This document shows, piece after piece, positions 15,001-25,751 of a stretch of 64,000 bases of DNA (positions are counted from its first letter, which is position 1; each line of letters starts with the position of its first letter). The notes below the pieces were generated by a model, which was not told the DNA's origin, ran no database searches, and saw only the letters and a list, made by a program, of their open reading frames with translations. The translations under genes were made by a program, and so were the position numbers. Origin of the DNA: Onthophagus taurus (taxonomy: Eukaryota > Arthropoda > Insecta > Coleoptera > Scarabaeidae); NCBI RefSeq assembly GCF_036711975.1, contig NC_091972.1, forward strand, positions 129,001 through 193,000, written 5' to 3'.

Positions 15001-18000
15001 GATGAAACGATGGGGTCGGTGTGGGTTGTTGTAGGAGTGGGTGGAAGGAACCCCTCAAACGAAGGGGGTTTTGGGATCTAACCGTCCCGATCCCCGGAAC
15101 AACCCCCCCGGAACCCGGCCGGGATACGGGCACGTCCGGACCGCGGCGCGGTCGGTGCGCCGCGTCCCGGATTATCCCGATGGGGTTAGTCTCAACACCT
15201 ACGCCACCCTTTACGTTTTGTTGTGACGCGTCAATTTTTCTTTTTTTTTTTAAATGATTACGATAAAAAAAATTATAATATAAAAAAAAATAATTGCAAA
15301 GAAAAAACTAATGCGACTTCTAACGGAAACATTTTTGCAAGATTATAATAATCAATATAACTCACAACAAACTTTTCTATACGACATAAAATCTGTTATA
15401 AAAAGTAATTTGAAAAAGAATTTCAAGGAATCAACGAGCATATTACAAAAAAGGTGAATAACTGATAAAAAATTGTGAAATTACAAAAAATCTGACAAAT
15501 ATCAACATTTTTTAAATATTAATACAAAAAATCTATGAAATTGTTTGAAAACTTGAACCGAAAAATCGGTAACTGAGAAAAAAATAGGCATTTTTGCTGG
15601 AAATTGAAATGAAACCGGACAAAATATTTGTTATTACGGTTCAAATACGTACGTTGTCGATGTTTAGCTTCAATACCGATGCAAATTTCAATCACGGTAT
15701 TAAAATATATTTGTAATACGAATTAAAAAATACTCATTTTGAAGCAGTGTATAATATACTTTTCTAGAGTTGCTGGAAGCAGCTGTTTGTATTTGAAACT
15801 TTTTAAGTCAACCGTTTGTCATAATTTTCTCTGAATTTAGTCCTTGATTAAAAAATTTAGGGATGTTGGATCAAGTTCGTTCTTTGAACCACAACGACTA
15901 AGATAGTTCTCAGAAATGACAAAACCATTAAATTCAAAGATACCCGGCTTAAAAGATTACCGAGAAAGTTGCCAGTAAAAAAAAATCTATTAGAAATGCT
16001 TCAAATAAAATTGCAAAAAGAAAATGTACAAATACTGAAGGACGACAATCGTGTCACTTTTTCAATAGTAAAAGAGGAATTTTTCAATAGTGTTCTGTTA
16101 ATTGCATCGTGTTGCTCTCTCTGTTATTGGTAATATCACAACATATCCACAAAAGCTCATTAAATAATATTTAACTAATACATAAATCATAAATCTTAAT
16201 ATAAATAATTAAATCACTTTATTTATAACTTTCATAATTCAAAATTATAAAACCAAGTCTAATTAATTTTAAAATGTCTTATTGGTTTAAGTTTAAAACA
16301 AAAAATATTTCCAATCATATTAATTTAGTACAATTCACCCAAAGTTTGCGCAGTTACCTTTCTAAAATGGTGAAACATAACGACCGGTTGTTGATGTTGA
16401 GACCCGCTTATTGTTGCTTGTGGCAGCGGTGCAACTGCACCACGCTGACCGATCAAGAAAATGGTTTAAAGGTACCATCTATTTAACAATAATTTGCGGC
16501 TTTCGACTACTATTTCTATCTTTCCTACACGATCATTCACAATCTGTTCAATTTCGAAAGTGGAAATACAGTCTCAAAAGAATATCAGAAAAATTAATAA
16601 CGTATAAGTTTTAATTTAAATTAAAAGTACTATTAGAGATTAACGTTATTTGAATTTAAAGCTAAAAAAAGATAAAAAACAAATAATAAAAAATTACGAT
16701 AAATGGTTATCTTCTCAGATTAGATAAAATTAAATTTTAAAGAAATGCAATTTGAATCATTTTTCTTGGAAATAAAAATATATTATAGTTTTAAATGTTG
16801 CGGTTTTAAATTACTACACGTTTATACGTGTTCAGCTTACGGAACAATCGCGTAGTATGACGAAATCACTTTGATTGCGAGTGTGACGCTTTTATAATGG
16901 GTCGTAGTACTTCCTTATTAACTTAATTATTTTTTTATTAGATCCAATAAGTCATAAAAAAATTTAAAAGAATCATTTTTTTCCCTTCGAATCGTTTTTA
17001 TGACTATTTTTCTTGTATTTAATTTTTTCTTTCCGTTAACCTTTAATGAATTAATAACTATTTACGTTCTATGAAAATAAAGCATTATTAACAATTCATT
17101 ATTACATCATCATAATCTTATAATTATAACAAGCAATAATTAATGAGAAAAAATAGTGTTGTATTACTATGATGTTTAAAATCTCTTTTTTACGTACAAT
17201 TATTCTGTATTAGAATCATATACCAGGAATTTCATATAACTCGCATTATATGAATGCAGTTACGAAACTAATATGCACTTGCACTGTCCCACATAAAATG
17301 CAATATAGCTTAATAATACAGGCATTGTGTAGTTTTGCAAAGGAAAAGTTTTGCTTGGAAAATGTGACGTCCTTATGATAACCCTGAGTTTCCGTCTTAA
17401 GAGACGCACGGTTAAACCCGAATGTTTCTGGTTCTAGGTCTCGTGTTAGTTCTACTTTTCGTTCAATAAAAATATATCACAATTTAACGCTAAATAACAA
17501 TTAAAACTAGAACTAATACTAGACCTAGAAACATTCGGGTTTAGCCGCACGTCTCTTAAGACGGCTAAACCCGAATGATTTTAGTTCTAGGTCTTGTGTT
17601 AGTTCTAGTGCAAAACTAGATAATATTAGCTCTGGTGATAGTCCTAGTGTAAAACTCGAACTAACACTAGACCTAAAACTAGAAACATTCGACTTTAGCC
17701 GTTTTGAGAGACGTGCGACTAAATCCGAATGTTTCTAGTTCTCGGTCTAATGTTACTTCTAGTTTTAGTTCAGTAGAACATAGTGAAATCAGATCTTATC
17801 ATCAAAAGATTTAGGAACTCCAGCAACAGAGTTACAGATATTGGCTTTGACCACAATCCTTTAGTCGCCGACATAAAACGATGTAAACAATTACATGAAA
17901 GAAATGAGAGCAACCAAAAGTGTCGAGGAAACATGGAAATTGTTCCGTGAAGATATTATTAAAAAAAACAACAATGGATGACGCAAGAAATACTAGACCT

Positions 18001-20830
18001 TATTAGATTATGTGTGGTCTGTGTTCTTATATGGAGCTGAGACCTGGACTCTAAAAGCTGCCGTTCAAGAAGTGGTTGCATAGAAGAATGCTCTGAATAC
18101 CTTGGACAGTGTTGTTAAATACCCGGGTATTTATTTTCAAGGGTAAATTTCCTGGATATATACCTGGGGGTATTTACCCAAGATGGGTATTTAGAGGTAT
18201 TTATAAAATTTAATTTAAATTGAGTTGATGGCAATTTGGCAAGCACTTCAAGAATGCAGAGTCGATTATCGATATACCAAACTTATTTATAACATCTACA
18301 AGAATACTACAATGACGGTAAAATTGCAATGAAAGTACTGAAGAGAGTAAAAGTAGTAAAATACTGGTTGTGAGTAAAACAAGGCGAGACACTGCTGAAC
18401 CCAAATTGTTCATCACAGTCGTCAGAGTGCATTTAAACAACTGGATTGTACCCAAAAAGACATAAACATTGATTGCAAATGTTTAAGTAATTTGCGCTAC
18501 GGGGACGATATAGTTCTTATATCAAATAGCCTTGGAGAGATTAAACTAATTTTGAACGACTTAAGGAGATGTGTACAAGAGTCGGGTTAAATATCAATGA
18601 GGAGAAATCAAAATTTATGATAAATCTTGTTTCCAACTCTAACATCAACAAATAATGAGATTGAGAGGGTTGACAGATATGAATATCTTGGCTATGAGGT
18701 TCGTTTATCGAGAGATAATCAAACAAGCGAACTAAACAGAAGGATCACACTCGTATGGACAGCCTACAGGAAACTTAGAGACATCTTCAAGAGAAAAGGC
18801 TTTCAATCAATGCGTGTTTCCGGTTATGACATAAGGCTCCGAAACTTTAACATTAACGGTAGCCACTGCCAGGAGGGTCCAAGGTAGCGCAAAGATAAAT
18901 GGAGAGGTTGATCCTGGGTCTAACTCTGAGGGACTACATACGAAATGAAGACCTATGAAGAAGAAGTGGCGTAAATGATGTGGTCAACATTATGACAAAG
19001 CTTAAGTGGAACTGGGCGGGTCAAGTCGCGCGAATGAAGAATGAGCAGTGGACAAAAAGGTTGCTTGAGTGGAGACCGCGAGCGATCAAAAGAATGACCA
19101 ACAATTGGATTCAGACAGCACAGAATACAATCGAATGGAATAGAATAGGGGAGAGGTCTATGTCCAACATTGGACGCAGAGGGTGTTTGATGACAATAAT
19201 CATAATAACTTGATCTAATCTAAATTACGACGGATTCGTCTAATAATAATAATACGTCTTTGATTGTTGACAATTCCTCGTCTTCAACGTCCTCATCATC
19301 TTCCTCTTCATTTTTTTTTGAATCTGATATATTTTTACTGGTATACAGTGGGCACTGTATCACTGACCTGGGATAGCCATGCAGACTAACGAAACAGTGT
19401 TAAATAGAGCAAATCCCGTCCGTGAATTATTTAAAAGTATTAATTAATATAAGAAAGATATCATACCTAGAGATTATTCTTAGAGGAAGCAGATACAAAA
19501 TCCTCCAGCTTATCATAAAAGATAAACTCGAGGGCTGCCGCCGAATTGGAAGGAAGCAAATATCATGGCTAAGAAACACTCGTGATTAGACTAGAATATT
19601 ATTTAGATTAGACATTCGAAAGCCGCGAACAACTCGCCGATATAATTATCAACGTTGAAGGGACCTGATATGGCCCCGAAAGAAGAAGAAAGAAAAGTAG
19701 TGATGGTGAATAGGAAAAGTTTGGGAACCACCATCCTAAGCAGTTCGCCTTTTGTTGTACATACAAAGTATAATTGAATAATTCTCATTTAGATTTGATA
19801 TTCTCATTTCCTATCTTTACCAGTAGTAAAATTATTACTTTGAAGTTGCCTCAAATTATTATTAGTCCCACCATATAAAATCATGTTTTTGTTATAGTGA
19901 TATGACTTTTGTTTCAATATTTAAAATTTAAGTAATTACAAAATTATTGCAATCGTGGACAAAAGTTTAAAGTTCAAGATCGCCCGTTTTTTTTTTAATT
20001 TTCATTATTAATTTATAATAATTATTGTGAGTTATAATGTTAACCAACAAAACAGAATTAAACCTATTTTGCAAAGCATTACAAATGCCACGATCGGCGC
20101 AATCATTTGCAAATAAATTTTTTTTTAATCATTCATCGTTAATCAAGGTCATAAATAAATTTAAGTAATTTTGTAAATTAAAAACTTGAATTACACTAAA
20201 CCAAACGAAACAAGAAAAGAATATAATTTATAGTGTAAACGAAGAAAAAGATGATTCGAGTTGAACCGGTAGATCAACTCTTTCAGTGACCGCATTTAAG
20301 GGGATCGCGGGGAGAGTGTCAATTGTTGATACCGAGGTGACGCTAACGAACTCGGTCGGAAATACAGGAATCTTTTTTTAAAAATACAAGAATTAAAACA
20401 AAAACCTTTTTTAATAGTTATCAAAGAAAGATGAAGTATATAGAAATATAATTCGTAATAATTAAAATGTATATTCCACGAGTATGAAAATCGTATCGAT
20501 TTTATTGAATACTGTTCACGGTGTTGGGACGTTATCAAATATACAAGCCGATGAGAGTTTATTGTAAATATTTACAAGGGGGTTAAAAATAGACGGTTGT
20601 GCTCTAATTGTAGTAACAATTTCCGTTTTCACGATAGATAATAGAGGTTATGTAACTGTCAAGATTCGAATCTTTTTTTCCAATTTCGTTCTCTTTTATT
20701 TTACACCGCACTCTTTCTACTTAATTTTTTTTTGTTTTGATTCTTATATAACCTAAAATATATTAAAATATTTTTTTTCTTACCTAAGGCTTAAATCCAC
20801 AACAGCTTCATCCACATCCATTTTTTCCAT
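1..20830 (-). CDS. simj: p66/simjang (GATAD2-type) NuRD transcriptional repressor, 5' part, truncated by window edge
   Basis: Four coding exons read on the minus strand: 20830-20784 (start MEKMDVDEAVVDLSL), 4753-4364, 3500-3215 and 193 to the window edge. Phases agree at every junction (two bases of codon 16 before intron 1, two bases of codon 146 before intron 2, phase 0 at intron 3). The third exon starts with the p66 conserved region 1, around residues 147-175, an ELRxEExxLVLLKKLxQSQ pattern matching vertebrate GATAD2A/B. In that family this helix pairs with MBD2/3 in the NuRD (Mi-2) chromatin complex in the nucleus. Exon 2 is Ser/Asn-rich, then has an acidic stretch (SSDSSEGEMPPL). Exon 4 is Pro/Ser-rich. 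The GATA-type zinc finger expected in the C-terminal half lies beyond position 1. An acceptor at 20857-20858 shows a 5' UTR intron upstream of the start. Intron 1 is about 16 kb and full of transposons. Confidence 0.9.
350..2205 (-). mobile_element. Mariner-like DNA transposon with long TIRs, 1.86 kb, in p66 intron 3
   Basis: The ends are CAGGGTGATTTATAAC at 350 and its reverse complement ending at 2205, flanked on both sides by TA (348-349 and 2206-2207), the target duplication of IS630-Tc1-mariner elements. The inverted repeats run over 100 bp inward with scattered differences: ATTTTCTTAATAATGTTT near 413 pairs with the block near 2120, and the AGCGGTTCTCAAAA motif near 500 and 1890 is also shared. 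It encodes the decayed transposase at 789-1768. It sits in the p66 intron between coding exons 3 and 4. Confidence 0.85.
789..1768 (-). pseudogene. Mariner-like transposase relic with DUF4817-type N-terminus
   Basis: Reading starts at the ATG at 1768 (MVMYSNEEYVDMLIIYGAA), which resembles the DUF4817 helix-turn-helix module found at the N-terminus of many insect mariner-like transposases. A TGA interrupts it soon after (TDPF then stop). A second HTH follows (STRQISHQLEVSQNFVWRTL), then the first catalytic Asp context (ILVTDECCFTRNG), a WSDENPH block, and the third-acid region PHSPDLNPLDFFLWG. The second Asp region (expected DGxPxHF) is out of frame and damaged around 1040-1050, and there is at least one frameshift in the middle. 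It cannot encode an active enzyme. Confidence 0.8.
2206..3214. other. Intron 3 remainder, no confident feature
   Basis: This is the rest of the p66 intron between exons 3 and 4. A 73-codon minus-strand open frame at 3010-2789 (includes FDNVVAESVYFNRLTVED) looks more protein-like than chance AT-rich frames, but I recognise no family, no start context and no splice sites that would place it in p66. I see nothing else. Confidence 0.3.
4754..5275. other. Start of p66 intron 1, featureless
   Basis: AT-rich intronic sequence between the acceptor of p66 exon 2 and the first TA-flanked element. The short open frames on both strands have no recognisable domains. Confidence 0.4.
5924..6940 (+). pseudogene. 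Mariner-like transposase, split by a MITE and C-terminally deleted
   Basis: The ATG at 5924 opens MNFENYEKCN, followed by a DUF4817-like stretch (RRQPHEKTFSRLAENLIDI) with internal stops. It continues through HLRAGDVNRRLEFC, VIWTDEV (first Asp), LGFNVWCALLDNRI and [20 protein letters not shown] (second Asp region) up to 6582. The frame resumes as FGNNW at 6901, after the MITE at 6583-6891 and its duplicated 9 bp. Shortly after this the coding sequence runs straight into the right TIR, so the third catalytic Asp (SPDL region) is deleted. It is dead both by insertion and by deletion. Confidence 0.8.
6583..6891. mobile_element. 309-bp MITE of the 9-bp-TSD 'CAAGGACAG' family, inside a transposase gene
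   Basis: Ends are CAAGGACAGTAGAATCTAAC and its exact reverse complement. It is flanked by a perfect 9-bp direct repeat CTACAAACT (6574-6582 and 6892-6900). Removing the MITE and one 9-mer rejoins the mariner reading frame (...FLNTTTNFGNNW). About 240 bp after the left TIR are nearly identical to the left end of the 2.18 kb element at 53010-55192, which identifies that element as its probable autonomous parent. A small internal palindrome (GAGGTTATAT ... ATATAACCTC, about 6700-6780) is present in both. Confidence 0.9.
7531..9576. other. AT-rich intron sequence, no gene or repeat identified
   Basis: I see no coding potential and no paired inverted repeats. AAAAGAAAACTAACCTTA occurs twice in close proximity (about 7857 and 7903), which is a minor local duplication. 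Confidence 0.4.
9577..11420. mobile_element. Non-autonomous mariner-like element with long TIRs, copy 1 (1.84 kb)
   Basis: The right end ...AGACACCCTG at 11420 is followed by TA. The left end is truncated at about 9577, lacking the outermost 50 bp seen in the second copy (49563-51423). The arms are inverted repeats of roughly 650 bp each, including the paired motif CTTCCGGTTATACCGGAAG (itself a short palindrome, 9644 and 11275) and the block ending GACGCCGAAGACGACTAAGT. The core keeps only the N-terminal part of a transposase gene (10248-10600). The two copies are highly similar over their whole length. Confidence 0.85.
10248..10600 (+). pseudogene. DUF4817 plus HTH remnant of a mariner-like transposase, copy 1
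   Basis: An ATG at 10248 ([15 protein letters not shown]) opens a frame ending in TGA at 10455-10457 after [10 protein letters not shown]. The pattern [16 protein letters not shown]....[31 protein letters not shown] fits the DUF4817 HTH module. Past the TGA the same frame continues as NVVDNATEEVNALAYFEP and [16 protein letters not shown], a second HTH typical of these transposases, and then stops. The catalytic DDE/D domain is absent. The second copy at 50294 has the same TGA and differs at only a few residues. Confidence 0.75.
11427..12384. mobile_element. Mariner-like MITE with long TIRs, TA-flanked, 958 bp
   Basis: The ends are CAGTGTGTCCCCGGATAGGT at 11427 and its reverse complement at 12384, flanked by TA. 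Paired arms of about 150 bp or more include the GTTTATAAGAGTCGTTTCACC and AGCAGGGCT blocks. It sits only 6 bp from the previous element, so one apparently landed in the TATATA edge of the other. It carries a minus-strand frame (11978-11784) that looks like a transposase N-terminus. Confidence 0.85.
11784..11978 (-). pseudogene. DUF4817-like transposase N-terminal fragment
   Basis: The 64-residue frame begins MFTLEEKVYVIQCYETGEK and contains RSTWRLIKRFLTAGSIDSKK. This matches the layout of the DUF4817 HTH module (short acidic N-terminus, aromatic helix, then a helix ending in a turn before a basic linker). No HTH2 or catalytic domain follows within the element. It is either a decayed remnant or a short DNA-binding-only product. 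Confidence 0.55.
12557..12580. repeat. (CT)n microsatellite
   Basis: A run of CT dinucleotides with one CCC interruption near its end; a simple sequence repeat in p66 intron 1. Confidence 0.9.
12990..13340 (+). pseudogene. Possible decayed hAT/ZBED-type transposase fragment
   Basis: Broken plus-strand frames include LISNKLGERWFSISSSKLTQ and later a VESGFSMINTNLK-like string. The latter resembles the 'CExxFSxMxxIKxxxR' C-terminal signature of hAT-derived ZBED proteins. There are several stops and frameshifts and no ends can be found. This is a weak call from motif likeness alone. The flanks out to 12.6 and 14.38 kb hold nothing else I can support. Confidence 0.2.
14386..15230. promoter_or_regulatory. 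GC- and CpG-rich block inside p66 intron 1, possible alternative promoter
   Basis: Base composition changes abruptly from AT-rich on both sides to strongly GC-rich over roughly 850 bp. There are many CpGs, short simple repeats ((GTC)n near 14487, (CA)n near 14573, (GGT)n near 14740), and overlapping Pro/Gly/Ser-rich frames on both strands that do not look like conserved protein. It lies about 6 kb downstream of the first coding exon. An internal promoter or noncoding first exon for p66 would explain it, but a GC-rich foreign insert is also possible. No transposon ends are visible. Confidence 0.35.
15231..17221. other. AT-rich intron sequence, nothing recognised
   Basis: No inverted-repeat ends, coding motifs or tandem structure. 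Short frames near 16.3-16.6 kb carry no recognisable domain. Confidence 0.4.
17222..17775 (-). repeat. Repeat family 'R', undisrupted copy
   Basis: Interspersed repeat built from three diverged copies of a unit (about 17394, 17520 and 17680) containing CTAAACCCGAATGTTTCTAG beside AACTAGAACTAACACTAGACC-type strings. Its reverse complement matches the interrupted copy spread over 33.1-39.5 kb. Because this copy is uninterrupted, it shows the pre-insertion state for the piggyBac-type MITE at 35818 (here CTCTTAAGAC) and the mariner MITE at 36097 (here GCCTGTATTATTAAGC, reverse complement). Family identity unknown. Confidence 0.7.
17830..19213 (+). pseudogene. RTE/BovB-like non-LTR retrotransposon remnants
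   Basis: Two pieces are visible. At about 17.99-18.11 kb a frame reads VFLYGAETWTLK, the reverse transcriptase C-terminal motif. From about 18218 come ALQECRVDYRYTKLIYNIYK, then the palm motif LRYGDDIVLIS (18495; A of xADD replaced by G), a thumb region (VDRYEYLGYEVRLSRDN), and an endpiece LKWNWAGQVARM...RLLEWRPRAIKR. The order is rearranged and there are multiple frameshifts. Between the pieces (about 18115-18215) lies a short palindromic AAATACCCGGGTATTT-containing sequence that may be a separate small insertion. Confidence 0.7.
19480..19720 (+). pseudogene. 3' fragment of another non-LTR retrotransposon
   Basis: The translated pattern LEGCRRIGRKQISWLRNTRD then LDIRKPRTTRRYN, with a downstream GGACCTGATATGGCCCCGAAAGAAGAAGAA tract, resembles the C-terminal end and purine-rich 3' tail common in insect non-LTR elements. 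It is short and broken; clade not assignable by eye. Confidence 0.4.
19721..20783. other. End of p66 intron 1, nothing recognised
   Basis: AT-rich sequence leading to the donor AG|GTAAGA of the first coding exon (20784 | 20783). No repeats or coding motifs. Confidence 0.4.
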
Positions 20831-21860
20831 CGGTAATAACGAAATTGCTCAATCACCTAATAAAGAAAATTTCATTGAAATTCACTTGCTTTAATTAAAA
20901 AATTAACGATCTCATTCGGTCATTTTTTTGTTAAAAAATGAAACAAGAAGTAACGTTAACAACGATTCTACTCGAACTAATAAATTGAAGTAATTTTTAT
21001 TTTAGTTGGCGAGAAGGAGAGGAAATGTTAAGGGAATGGCGGTTTTTATCGTTAATTTAAATAACTCCTAACCTCACTTTAAAATTTCAAATATCAATCT
21101 ATATTCGTCGTCCATCGAAGACACCAATCATATTAACTCGACACATAAAATCTCGTTTTTCGTTTTGTTATCTTTTTAATTATTTAAATTAGAATATATT
21201 AAAAAAATTTTTTTTTCTTAAAACTCTCGTTGACAAATCGATTATCTCTCGCGTAAACCGTAAAGGGGCGCTTAAGTACGCGTCACCAATAGAAACGGTA
21301 CCAACACAAATTTCGGGGAGGCGTTATATATATATTATTATATACTTAAAAAACAGCACGACGCGGGGCTCTTGATTAAAAAAAAAATAAAGAAAAAATT
21401 TGATCACAACACCAGCACTAAAGACACCGTCGTTGTTGTCGCCTTCACCGGGCGGTTAAAAAAAAAATTGTGTACACAAATCACAAAACTGTAATTTTAG
21501 GGCCCCACACCGAAGCCGAAATTACCGAAGACTGGGTACCGATTCAATATGGCGTGGCCTTGTGTGTGTTGTGTCTATAGAGCCACGCCGCAAACACAGA
21601 TGTTTTTACCTTTTTCCTACCTTTACCAACTTGCTCCCGCTTCTGGTTACGTATTTCCATGCTTGTACCGTACCGAGTTTATTCATACGACGCACGCATT
21701 CAAAATCGAACACTCAGTAAACGTTTTGTCTCACTCGTAACCGAACGTTTTGTTTCATTTTAACGTGGTGACGTAGGTTTTAGATTAGAATTTGTATTTA
21801 ATTCGTTAAAACGTACCTCGCGACATGAGCGTCCTCTTCTGTGTCACCAAAGAGACCATC
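20831..21860 (-). promoter_or_regulatory. Probable p66 5' UTR and promoter region
   Basis: The first coding exon begins at 20856 after an acceptor TTTCTTTATTAG, so at least one noncoding exon lies upstream. The 21.25-21.86 kb stretch is locally richer in GC and CpG than its flanks (GGGGCGCTTAAGTACGCGTC near 21265, CACGACGCGGGGCTC near 21356), consistent with a promoter. The first exon and start site cannot be placed from sequence alone. Confidence 0.4.
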
Positions 21861-24800
21861 CGAAATCCGCCGGTTGTTCTTCTTTCTTTCATAACCTAAC
21901 TTTTTTTCACTCGTTATTCGTTTATAAATCAAAACCGCACTTTTAAGTTATAATTTTATCTTTAAATTCATTTAATCGATTTAAATATACTTTAAATTGA
22001 AGTGATTAAGATATCGGTTGATTTTTATTTCTTTCATAACCTTACTTGTTTCCAAAATCCGAATCGGTTATCGCACTTTTTTATGTTATTTATACTCATT
22101 TGGTTTTATACTTAAAAACACTTTGAAGATGGATAAAGTTGAGTATAAACATAATTTTTTTATATAATTATTGTAAAGACAGGAAGTTATCGTTGCTTCT
22201 CCGTTGAACGTTTGACAATCACGTGACGGACGTCTAATTAATTTTAGAACAGAACAAGGAGCACGCATGCTGTTTGTTTAAATGGTGGGATTAATCGATA
22301 TGATGAGTGGGTTTTTGTATTTTTGATAAGGATTTTTTTTTTCTTTTTACAGAGCAATAAAAAAAAATTTTACGAAAAAAAATTAATGAAAAAATAATTA
22401 AAAACTGGAATATAAATTACATTAACAAAATGAGATTTTTAGGCTTTTTTTGACATGTTTTAATTGTCAATGTCATTGCAGTTTTTAGATAATTTTTTAA
22501 CCGCTTTTTTATACATATTTCTTATTATCATCCTTTTCAATGAAATTTAAATAGATCAGTGAACAATTGCCACCCCAGTTAACACTAAGAAAGTGTAATT
22601 AATAAATTTTTATTATCATTATAACACTTAAATATATGTATATGATTTATTTAAAATTATCAAAGATTTTCAATTTTATACTATTTATGTTTGGGATATA
22701 AATGCATTTTTTTCCATCCTACATCACTAAGAAGATGATACAACTTTATTTATAATATTTTTATATTTTATTTTATATTTTTATATTTATTACACTATCT
22801 TCGTGGCATGATGATTCCACACATGAATGGTTTTTTATGCGTCTTATTTTTGTTATGATCACCTCTTTAGCCACTTCTCTCTTCACCAGCTACCATATAT
22901 TTTAAACTGAATTCATGTCAGACCTAATGTCCTGCCAAATCCTACAGAGGAATATTTTGCACTGCTCCATATTTCAAAAATGGATGGTGTGTTTATTAAT
23001 TTGGTCAGCGATCATATCAATTTGTAATTTATTCTTATAGTGTTGTTCCCATTACTTTTTATTTATTTGATTTTTAACCCCAAATTACGAGATTCCAATT
23101 TTGTTACTTTTCTATCGTATGCAAATATAAAAAACATCTTAATCATTTCACACTGCATAACGTCCATAAAGATCACAAAACTTATTTACAATAGAGTAAA
23201 CTAAATCAACTCACAATGACGATACATCAAAACATTCGAACTGTCAAAAATTAGACAATCATACCAACCGTAATTTTGCTTATAAAGTTTTTAAAGTTGT
23301 TGGGGTGAAATGTCAAGCAAAAGCCAATAAAGGATTGGATGGGGATGATATACAACTTATCAATTTTTATATCTTTTTCTAACAATGCTCACAGGTAGAA
23401 GATATATAAAGGATAAAGATAGAAATAGCAGAAAAAGTTTTAGCGGGTTTTCCTCAATAGAGGACACTACTGTATTACATTTCAAAGAAACGACAATAAA
23501 ATTAAAATATGTAGTCGTTTTTGGTACTATTACCCACTTCGTTGAGCTTTTTCTCTTTTTGCCTTCTGTAATAATTTTGAGACATGTCATTGACAAATAA
23601 CTTGCATTCCGAACATCCTTGACAAGCAAATACATTATAAAAATAAAAAACAGGAAATGTGTATGCGTACAATTTATTGAAATTATCATCAAATTGACAT
23701 CGAAACATTAATTTTCCCAATATTTTTGCTACAGCAGATAATTTTTAAGAGGATTACATGTTTTAAACGCATTAAAAATCAGGAACTATTTCGTTACGTT
23801 TTGTATAAAGATTATAATTTACTAATAGCAAAAAAAACTAATTTGACATTCAGTTTTATCTAAAAGAAACTGGTTAGGGTTTAATAATAATTATTACAAT
23901 AACGTTTAATACACTAATCTAAAAAATACAATGTTTTTTTTATTATATTTTTAAGGATAATTAATTTTTGCAATAAAAAAATACAAATAATTAGAGTATA
24001 AATAAATCAACGACAAAACCATCTGATACGAGTTATTTACGAAAATCAACTCAAGTGCATTTTTTAAGGCTAATTTTGATATTATATAGCTGCGTTTTGT
24101 CGAAGTTCATTTGAAATATTTTTTTGTTTAAATTTTGATATCGGGTTCGTGTAATAAGATTTAGAGATTTTAAATTAGTAACATTAATTTTCATGTTACA
24201 TAAACCCAACATTAGAAACATAAAAATCCTTTTTTTAAATATAATATTCATTATGTAACAAGTAATTCTTTTTTATATAAATGGTAATAATTTAACATCT
24301 ACAACTTTGCTAATACAATATAATATATGCACTTAGTTTAACACCCAAAAAAAATTTTTTTGGTTTCCATGCATCCTTACAACATTATTAAAAGAATTAG
24401 AAAATAAAGTTTAATTAATTTTAAAGTGTTGTGGTTTAATTATTTGAAGATGCATAGATATTTATTTAAGAAATAATTAAAAAAAAAACATTTTTTAATA
24501 ATTAATTTAAATGATTTTAAAAAGTTATTCAAGTTAATTTAATAAAAAAGTAGATCAGTATACAGGAATATTGATTATATAAACTTTCTTTAATATAGAT
24601 TTTTTCTCGTCTTATTATAAACATTACATTGATTTATTTATTTTTTTTATAATGTCAATAAATTAAAAATTAATTCATTTCTTTTTAAATCTTTACTTTT
24701 TAATTATTGACATTATTTTATATTATGATTATTATTATATAGAGTAATTATTATTATTATTAATAACACATAGCTACATAAGAAACAAAGTACAACAATT

Positions 24801-25751
24801 AGAACAAAATAAAATAAACGTAAATAGGAAAAATTAATAAATAATTATAATTAAACATTACAATAGATTATATTTAGTGCAAATTTTTAGAACACATAAC
24901 ACTTTTTTTAATCTAAATTTAAATCGTGTGCTTTTTTTTAGCGTTAAGTAGATAATAAGTATTTTATTACATAATTAAATTTTTTTAAATAATTTGTTTT
25001 CTCTCCATCTTTTTTCATTCTTTGAGATGTTTCAACAAATTCTTTCGTATTTTTCTTTGCATTATTGTCATCAACCATTAAGATGTAAATTATAAGATTA
25101 AAAAAAGAATAATTGAGAATATTGAAAAAATGGCACCTCTTTCTTTTTATAAATAATCAATAGTGATACCAAATTAAAGAGTGTAATAATAAAAAGATTA
25201 ATAAGAAAATAAAATTAGTATGTTCCATAAAATAATGCTGAATCTAATCAAAACGCTTTGATTGATTAAATCGCTACTTTAGTTTCACAAGGTTCTATTT
25301 GCATTAAATTCTCCAATCAGGAGTTTTTTTTTTAGTAAACAACACATTTCTATTTAAATGTGGTCAGGATGGTTATTGAGAATGAGGGAGCAAATCGATG
25401 ATCATGGAAATGAAAATGATTAATTCTGGGGAAATAACATGAAGAGAGGTGATTGATTCAAGTAGCATCAAAAAAGGGGAAATAATGTAAGAATTGTAGA
25501 GGGCTAAATATCATAAACTGTTTATGGATGAAATGTTATTCTTAAAATAAAACTCTCATACTGACGACGATTAATAATTGTACCAGCATTGCTAAGCTAC
25601 ATATTAAATCGTATAATTATAATGATCCTAAGATGTGGAAAGATGTCAATGTTCACAATCATTATCTCCTCAACGTACTACAGAGGGATAACTCTCGTGA
25701 CAACAGCATAGAAAATACTGAGCAATATACTGAACAGCAAACTTTAGCCCT
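21861..25751. other. AT-rich intergenic region
   Basis: Intergenic DNA between p66 and FBXO33. It is mostly poly-A/T-rich with no inverted-repeat ends I could pair. Overlapping frames on both strands at 23.36-23.72 kb (minus strand includes VFACQGCSECKLFVNDMSQNYYRRQKEKK) are unexplained and match no family I know. Confidence 0.35.

Noticed and set aside
14470..15257. Overlapping Pro-, Gly- and Ser-rich frames on both strands
   Set aside because: They follow from GC-rich, CpG-rich composition and simple repeats; several frames are open at once and none has a domain or a splice context linking it to p66.
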